8,804 bases of DNA from positions 1 through 8,804 of the forward strand of contig JAQTSF010000027.1 in assembly GCA_028711485.1 (NCBI GenBank), in the 5' to 3' direction. Made by a program: the position numbers and the translations under genes. This DNA is from Candidatus Iainarchaeum sp. (lineage in GTDB: Archaea > Micrarchaeota > Micrarchaeia > Anstonellales > Bilamarchaeaceae). Of the stretch, positions 6,179-8,804 are shown piece after piece. The notes below the pieces were generated by a model. That model worked only from the letters and a program-made list of their open reading frames with translations. It was not told the DNA's origin and did no database searches. The stretch's first letter is position 1; the number at the start of each line of letters is the position of its first letter.

Positions 6179-7639
6179 ATGTTATTTGGAACTAACGGAG
6201 TCAGAGGAAAGTTCAATGAATTAACCCCGGAACTCGCATTAATGATCGCACAGGGTATAGGAACTTATTTTAAAAAAAATAAAGAATGTAAAATAGGAGT
6301 CGCAAGAGATGCAAGATTAACTGGGGAATGTATTGAAAACGCAGTTTTATCTGGTTTGGTAAGTGTTGGGTGTAAGGTTATAAATTTGGGTTTGATCTCG
6401 AGTCCTACTGCAGAATTTATGATAAAAAAGCTTTCGCTTGATGGATTAATTATTATAACTGCATCTCATAATACACCCGAATGGAATGCTTTGAAAGTTG
6501 TTGATTCTAAAGGAATTTCAATATCAAAAGAAAGGGGAGAAAAAATAGAAAAATTAATGGAAAAAATAAAAAATGTTGAATGGAATGAAGTGAAATCTAT
6601 TGAAAATTATCAGAACTCCATTAAAGAACACGAGAAAAAAATACTTGAATTTATAGATTTGGATAAGATGAGAAATAGAGAATTAAAAATCGTTTTGGAT
6701 TGTGGAAATGGAACAGCAACAACAATCGCCCCAGTATTATTTAGAAATATGGGATGTAAAGTTATAGAACTAAATTCAAAAATAGACGGAAACTTCCCTG
6801 GAAGACCTTCTGAACCTACTAAGGAAAATGTATCTGAATTAATAAAAAAAGTTAAAGTGGAAAAGGCAGACGCAGGAATTGCTTGGGATGGTGACGGGGA
6901 CAGAGTTATATTTGTAGATGAAAATGGAGGATATATTATAGGAGATAAAGTATTTGCGTTATCACTTATAATAAAAATTAAAGAAAGTAAAAATGATTTG
7001 CACTCACGCCCTCTGTCGGATGAATCCGATGGTATCAAAAGGCGTGGTGCAAATATGTGCAAATTCGGTGCTTCCTCATCCAGCTCAAGCAGGAAGTATC
7101 CGCACCGAATTTCACATAAAATAAAAAAAGTAGCTACAACTGTTGCAACAAGCAGAATAATTGAAGATATATGCAAAGAATATGGAAAAGAAGTAGTATA
7201 TACAAAAGTTGGAGCTCCTGCACTCTCTGAAGTTATTGCAAATAAAAAAGCTGATTTTGGTGGAGAGGAAGTTGGGGGAGTTATTTGGCCTGAGATATCA
7301 CTTGCAAAAGATGGATTTTTTACTGCAGCAAAAATAGTAGAACATATTTCAGAAAAAAAATTAAGTGAAATGGTCTCTGAGATACCAGAGTATTATCTTG
7401 AGAAGAAGAAAATTGAAATTAAAAAAGAAATGGGGAATGTTCTTGATAAAATAAAAAAAGAATCATTAAGGGAAGGTTGGAAAATAAAAGATGTTGATGG
7501 AGTTAGAATAGATTTTGAAGATGGATGGGTAATAACCAGAACATCCGGAACAGAACCAGTAATAAGAATATTCTCAGAGGGAAAAACAAAAAAAATAGCA
7601 GAAGAATTAATAAAAAAAATAGAAAAGATTATCTTTTAG
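6179..7639 (+). CDS. alpha-D-phosphohexomutase (phosphoglucosamine/phosphomannomutase-like) with in-frame insertion
   Basis: This four-domain enzyme moves phosphate between C6 and C1 of a hexose (glucosamine, mannose or glucose). It begins MLFGTNGVRG. The phosphoserine loop is TASHN (94-98, Ser96), the metal loop DGDGDR (237-242), the sugar-binding loop GGEEVGG (361-367) and the phosphate-binding loop RTSGTEPVIRIF (454-465). All are intact, so it is probably active. At 486 residues it is longer than the usual ~450, because residues 273-313 are a foreign-looking stretch (Ser-rich, basic) between IIKIKESKN and KIKKVATTVATS, where relatives have a short loop. That stretch is encoded by the paired-hairpin element at 6996-7118. 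AGTGAA lies three bases before the ATG, overlapping the epimerase stop. The substrate cannot be fixed from sequence; GlmM-like function would suit the nucleotide-sugar context. The 3' end overlaps the convergent gene by 11 bases. Confidence 0.93.
   Translation: MLFGTNGVRGKFNELTPELALMIAQGIGTYFKKNKECKIGVARDARLTGECIENAVLSGLVSVGCKVINLGLISSPTAEFMIKKLSLDGLIIITASHNTPEWNALKVVDSKGISISKERGEKIEKLMEKIKNVEWNEVKSIENYQNSIKEHEKKILEFIDLDKMRNRELKIVLDCGNGTATTIAPVLFRNMGCKVIELNSKIDGNFPGRPSEPTKENVSELIKKVKVEKADAGIAWDGDGDRVIFVDENGGYIIGDKVFALSLIIKIKESKNDLHSRPLSDESDGIKRRGANMCKFGASSSSSSRKYPHRISHKIKKVATTVATSRIIEDICKEYGKEVVYTKVGAPALSEVIANKKADFGGEEVGGVIWPEISLAKDGFFTAAKIVEHISEKKLSEMVSEIPEYYLEKKKIEIKKEMGNVLDKIKKESLREGWKIKDVDGVRIDFEDGWVITRTSGTEPVIRIFSEGKTKKIAEELIKKIEKIIF
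6996..7118. mobile_element. in-frame paired-hairpin palindromic insertion (MITE-like) within the phosphohexomutase gene
   Basis: Two long hairpins sit back to back. Hairpin 1 (6996-7054): the left arm 6996-7010 and right arm 7041-7054 pair over 14 bp with one unpaired T (7004); its loop holds a second small stem TCGGA-TGAA-TCCGA (7016-7029). Hairpin 2 (7054-7118): the left arm 7054-7071 and right arm 7102-7118 pair over 17 bp with one unpaired C (7060); inside, TTCCT/AGGAA (7072-7076/7091-7095) pair around a CAGCTCAAGC loop. The block is about 48% G+C in a gene that is otherwise strongly AT-rich. It is 123 bases, a multiple of three, with no stop in the coding frame. It carries no ORF of its own, so any mobility would be supplied in trans. 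A target duplication cannot be defined in the A-rich flanks. The mobile origin is inferred. Confidence 0.6.
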
Positions 7640-8036
7640 TTTTAGTTTTTGGCTGCGCAAGATTTAATTTTGGAGGTACTAATGGTGGAGGAAGATTTAT
7701 TGCCCTACACACAAAAACTCCATTTACGCTCGATGTCAAATTTATTAAATTCATTAAAGGAAGAGTTACTTCTTCAGGAAACATTTTTGATTTCTGCCAT
7801 TGTTTTAAATATTCAGAAAGTTTTGATGGACTATCGGTTAATGCCGTAGAACCTTTAAATACTAAGGAACCGATTCCGGGATTATAAATAACAGTATATC
7901 TAAAATCAATAATCATTTCCTTTCCTTGCAACTTTGCATTTTCAAAGGTTATATTGACGTCCATATCCGTAACTCTTGCAAACTTTTCCTGTTTTGCCCT
8001 TGTTTCAGTTAATGCTATTCCCCTAAAATCAACCAT
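7629..8036 (-). CDS. conserved archaeal-type protein, possible SecB-like fold, 135 aa
   Basis: Function not established. Four or five beta strands come first (FARVTDMDVNITFENAKL, EMIIDFRYTVIYNP, IGSLVFKGSTALTD). A helix follows (SPSKLSEYLKQWQKSKM), then PEEVTLPLMNLINLTSSVNG and a C-terminal LPPPLVPPKL. I recall archaeal hypothetical proteins with the same plan: a beta sheet, YxPxxGxxxxxG, W-rich helix, LPxxxxxxxxN and a LPPPxxxP tail. The order of elements, and the proline-rich tail after a helix, also resemble the export chaperone SecB, so a SecB-like holdase is a reasonable guess but unproven. The end is basic (PKTKTKR). The ATG at 8036 follows GGTGAT by three bases. The 3' end overlaps the mutase gene tail-to-tail by 11 bases. 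It shares a symmetric promoter with the PRC-barrel gene. Confidence 0.75.
   Translation of the reverse strand: MVDFRGIALTETRAKQEKFARVTDMDVNITFENAKLQGKEMIIDFRYTVIYNPGIGSLVFKGSTALTDSPSKLSEYLKQWQKSKMFPEEVTLPLMNLINLTSSVNGVFVCRAINLPPPLVPPKLNLAQPKTKTKR
7640..7655 (+). terminator. possible T-tract terminator of the sugar operon
   Basis: Immediately after the mutase stop there are TTTTAG and TTTTTGG runs. They form a short T-rich stretch that could end transcription, although it lies inside the 3' part of the convergent gene. Evidence is limited to composition. Confidence 0.3.
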
Positions 8037-8062
8037 TAAATCACCAATTAGAAATCAACAAT

Positions 8063-8078
8063 AACATTTATAAATGTT
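8063..8078. promoter_or_regulatory. symmetric bidirectional TATA palindrome
   Basis: AACATTTATAAATGTT is a perfect 16-bp palindrome centred on TTTATAAA, a consensus archaeal TATA box readable both ways. Starts about 26 bases to either side would fall near 8096 (just before GGTGAT at 8101-8106 and GTG at 8110) and near 8044 (at GGTGAT, 8045-8040, for ATG at 8036). Both messages would have very short leaders. One TATA box serving two genes is inferred from geometry. Confidence 0.55.
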
Positions 8079-8109
8079 TTAAGAGAAATAGCTGCGTTAA
8101 GGTGATTAT

Positions 8110-8367
8110 GTGTCAAAATATTTAATAGCAAGGCAACTTTCAAGCAAGAGAGTAATAACCAATGAAGGTGAAGAATTCGGAAAACTTGTTGATTTGAATA
8201 TAAGCGAAACAACAGGCAAGATAGAAACATTGGTTATTGAACCAAATCCGGATAACTCCATGGCGGACAAGATGAGAAAGGAAGACGGAATGGTTATGGT
8301 TCCTTATGAATCCGTACTTGCTGTAAGCGATTATGTATTAATTGAAAAAAGAAGCTTAAATTACTAA
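8110..8367 (+). CDS. small PRC-barrel domain protein, 85 aa
   Basis: The whole protein is one PRC-barrel domain: MSKYLIARQLSSKRVITNEGEEFGKLVDLNIS, then GKIETLVIEPNP, and VMVPYESVLAVSDYVLIEK at the end. The G-x-x-(F/I)-G-K-(L/V)-x-D-(L/I)-x-(I/V) and VP-(Y/W)-x-x-(V/I)-x-(A/S)-(V/I)-x-D motifs are diagnostic. Stand-alone archaeal PRC-barrel proteins are cytoplasmic beta barrels. In haloarchaea, two of them (CdpB1, CdpB2) are part of the SepF-FtsZ division machinery; applying that role here is inference only. I chose the GTG at 8110 because GGTGAT ends three bases before it; the ATG at 8108 is out of frame. It is divergent from the possible SecB-like gene and 10 bases upstream of the RNase HII gene. 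Confidence 0.9.
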   Translation: MSKYLIARQLSSKRVITNEGEEFGKLVDLNISETTGKIETLVIEPNPDNSMADKMRKEDGMVMVPYESVLAVSDYVLIEKRSLNY

Positions 8368-8377
8368 TTTTCTTTTT

Positions 8378-8804
8378 ATGGCAAATGAGATTGCGGGTGT
8401 AGATGAAGCCGGACGCGGCTCAGTACTTGGATCCTTAATTATAGCTTTAGCTTATTGTAAAAGAAAAGATGAGAAAAAACTTAATTCTGTATGTAAAAAA
8501 GATTCTAAACAACTCACCCAAAAACAAAGAGAGGAAACATTTGAGGAGCTTAAAAAAATATGCAAATTTGAATATATTGAACTAACTGCTAAAGACTTAA
8601 ATAAAAGAATGGAAAAACAGAGTCTTAATGATATTGAAGCAGAGGGAATGGCTGCACTTATTAAAAAAATAGGAAGCTGCGATGTTATGATAGACTTACC
8701 TGACAGGTATGGCTGGATTTTCAAAAAAAGGATGGATGGTTTTGGGGTATCTAAATTTGAAGCAGAACATAAGGCAGATGAAAAATATCCTATTGTAGCT
8801 GCAG
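8378..8804 (+). CDS. rnhB: ribonuclease HII (5' part, cut by window end)
   Basis: RNase HII cleaves the RNA strand of RNA-DNA hybrids and nicks at single ribonucleotides in DNA. The first 142 residues are present. The hallmark GVDEAGRGSVLGSL supplies catalytic Asp9 and Glu10. KKDSKQLT (41-47) matches the conserved DSKxL. An acidic site in DVMIDLPD (likely Asp106, possibly Asp109) and Asp134 in EHKADEKYPIVAA complete the four carboxylates that bind two metal ions. The family normally continues with ASIIAK and a C-terminal helix, which lie outside the window. The ATG at 8378 has no ribosome binding site, only a T-rich leader after the PRC-barrel stop. It may be leaderless or read through from that gene. 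Confidence 0.96.
   Translation, partial: MANEIAGVDEAGRGSVLGSLIIALAYCKRKDEKKLNSVCKKDSKQLTQKQREETFEELKKICKFEYIELTAKDLNKRMEKQSLNDIEAEGMAALIKKIGSCDVMIDLPDRYGWIFKKRMDGFGVSKFEAEHKADEKYPIVAA

Noticed and set aside
6996..7054. Hammerhead-type or other self-cleaving ribozyme
   Set aside because: The stem-loop lacks the CUGAUGA and GAAA core order of a hammerhead, and I could not match another small ribozyme core.
6996..7118. Archaeal bulge-helix-bulge intron in the mutase gene
   Set aside because: The strong pairing is entirely inside the block; the A-rich flanks cannot pair with each other to form a bulge-helix-bulge at the junctions. The frame is open through the block, so splicing is not required.
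6996..7118. Intein or homing endonuclease insertion
   Set aside because: About 41 residues is far too short, and no Cys/Ser at the start or His-Asn at the end of a splicing block is present.
6610..7176. Long minus-strand open frame inside the mutase gene
   Set aside because: It is opposite a gene with all family motifs, has a low-complexity hydrophobic product and no ribosome binding site, so it is a shadow frame.
7525..7887. Plus-strand frame spanning the mutase end and the convergent gene
   Set aside because: It overlaps two better supported genes in other frames and has no ribosome binding site.
1..8804. tRNA, rRNA or CRISPR array
   Set aside because: No cloverleaf-like segment, rRNA stretch or regularly spaced direct repeats were seen in the spacers, which are all short and AT-rich.

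Overview
The window looks archaeal. It encodes ribosomal protein S6e and the gamma subunit of initiation factor aIF2, which are archaeal/eukaryotic translation proteins, in single-domain archaeal forms. It also carries small archaeal families (PRC-barrel, archaeal winged helix) and archaeal-style signals: TATA boxes of the TTTAAA/TTTATAAA type, T-tract terminators and GGTGAT-like ribosome binding sites. The DNA is AT-rich with AGA-dominated arginine codons. The small, divergent proteins would suit a reduced-genome (DPANN-like) lineage, but that is inference and I cannot name a taxon.

Layout. The left edge (1-53, minus) holds the first codons of a truncated gene with higher G+C. Next come a beta-rich protein of unknown function (104-775, minus) and, divergently, a small beta-sandwich-like protein (881-1312, plus). 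A minus-strand pair follows: a winged-helix regulator (1916-2239) and a metallo-beta-lactamase-fold hydrolase (1323-1901). Divergent from that pair is a 73-residue protein made of two copies of one motif (2364-2585). The translation cluster is rps6e (2699-3091) and aif2g (3102-4292). A tightly packed sugar-phosphate operon then runs 4374-7639: a 60-aa unknown protein, transaldolase, a UDP-sugar 4-epimerase-like protein and an alpha-D-phosphohexomutase. Convergent with its end is a possible SecB-like protein (7629-8036, minus). This shares one symmetric TATA palindrome with a PRC-barrel gene (8110-8367, plus). RNase HII follows and is cut by the window end (8378-8804).

Functionally, the 4374-7639 operon links pentose/hexose phosphate interconversion (transaldolase) to hexose-1-phosphate production (mutase) and nucleotide-sugar epimerisation. 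That is a plausible supply line for cell-surface glycans. S6e and aIF2-gamma serve the small ribosomal subunit and initiator tRNA delivery.

The strongest unexplained signal is inside the phosphohexomutase gene. A block of about 123 bp (6996-7118) is G+C-rich and consists of two back-to-back long hairpins. It interrupts the gene between its metal-binding and sugar-binding domains, yet keeps the reading frame and adds about 41 residues. It looks like an in-frame palindromic (MITE-like) insertion, comparable in concept to Rickettsia palindromic elements or to the hairpin ends of IS200/IS605 elements.
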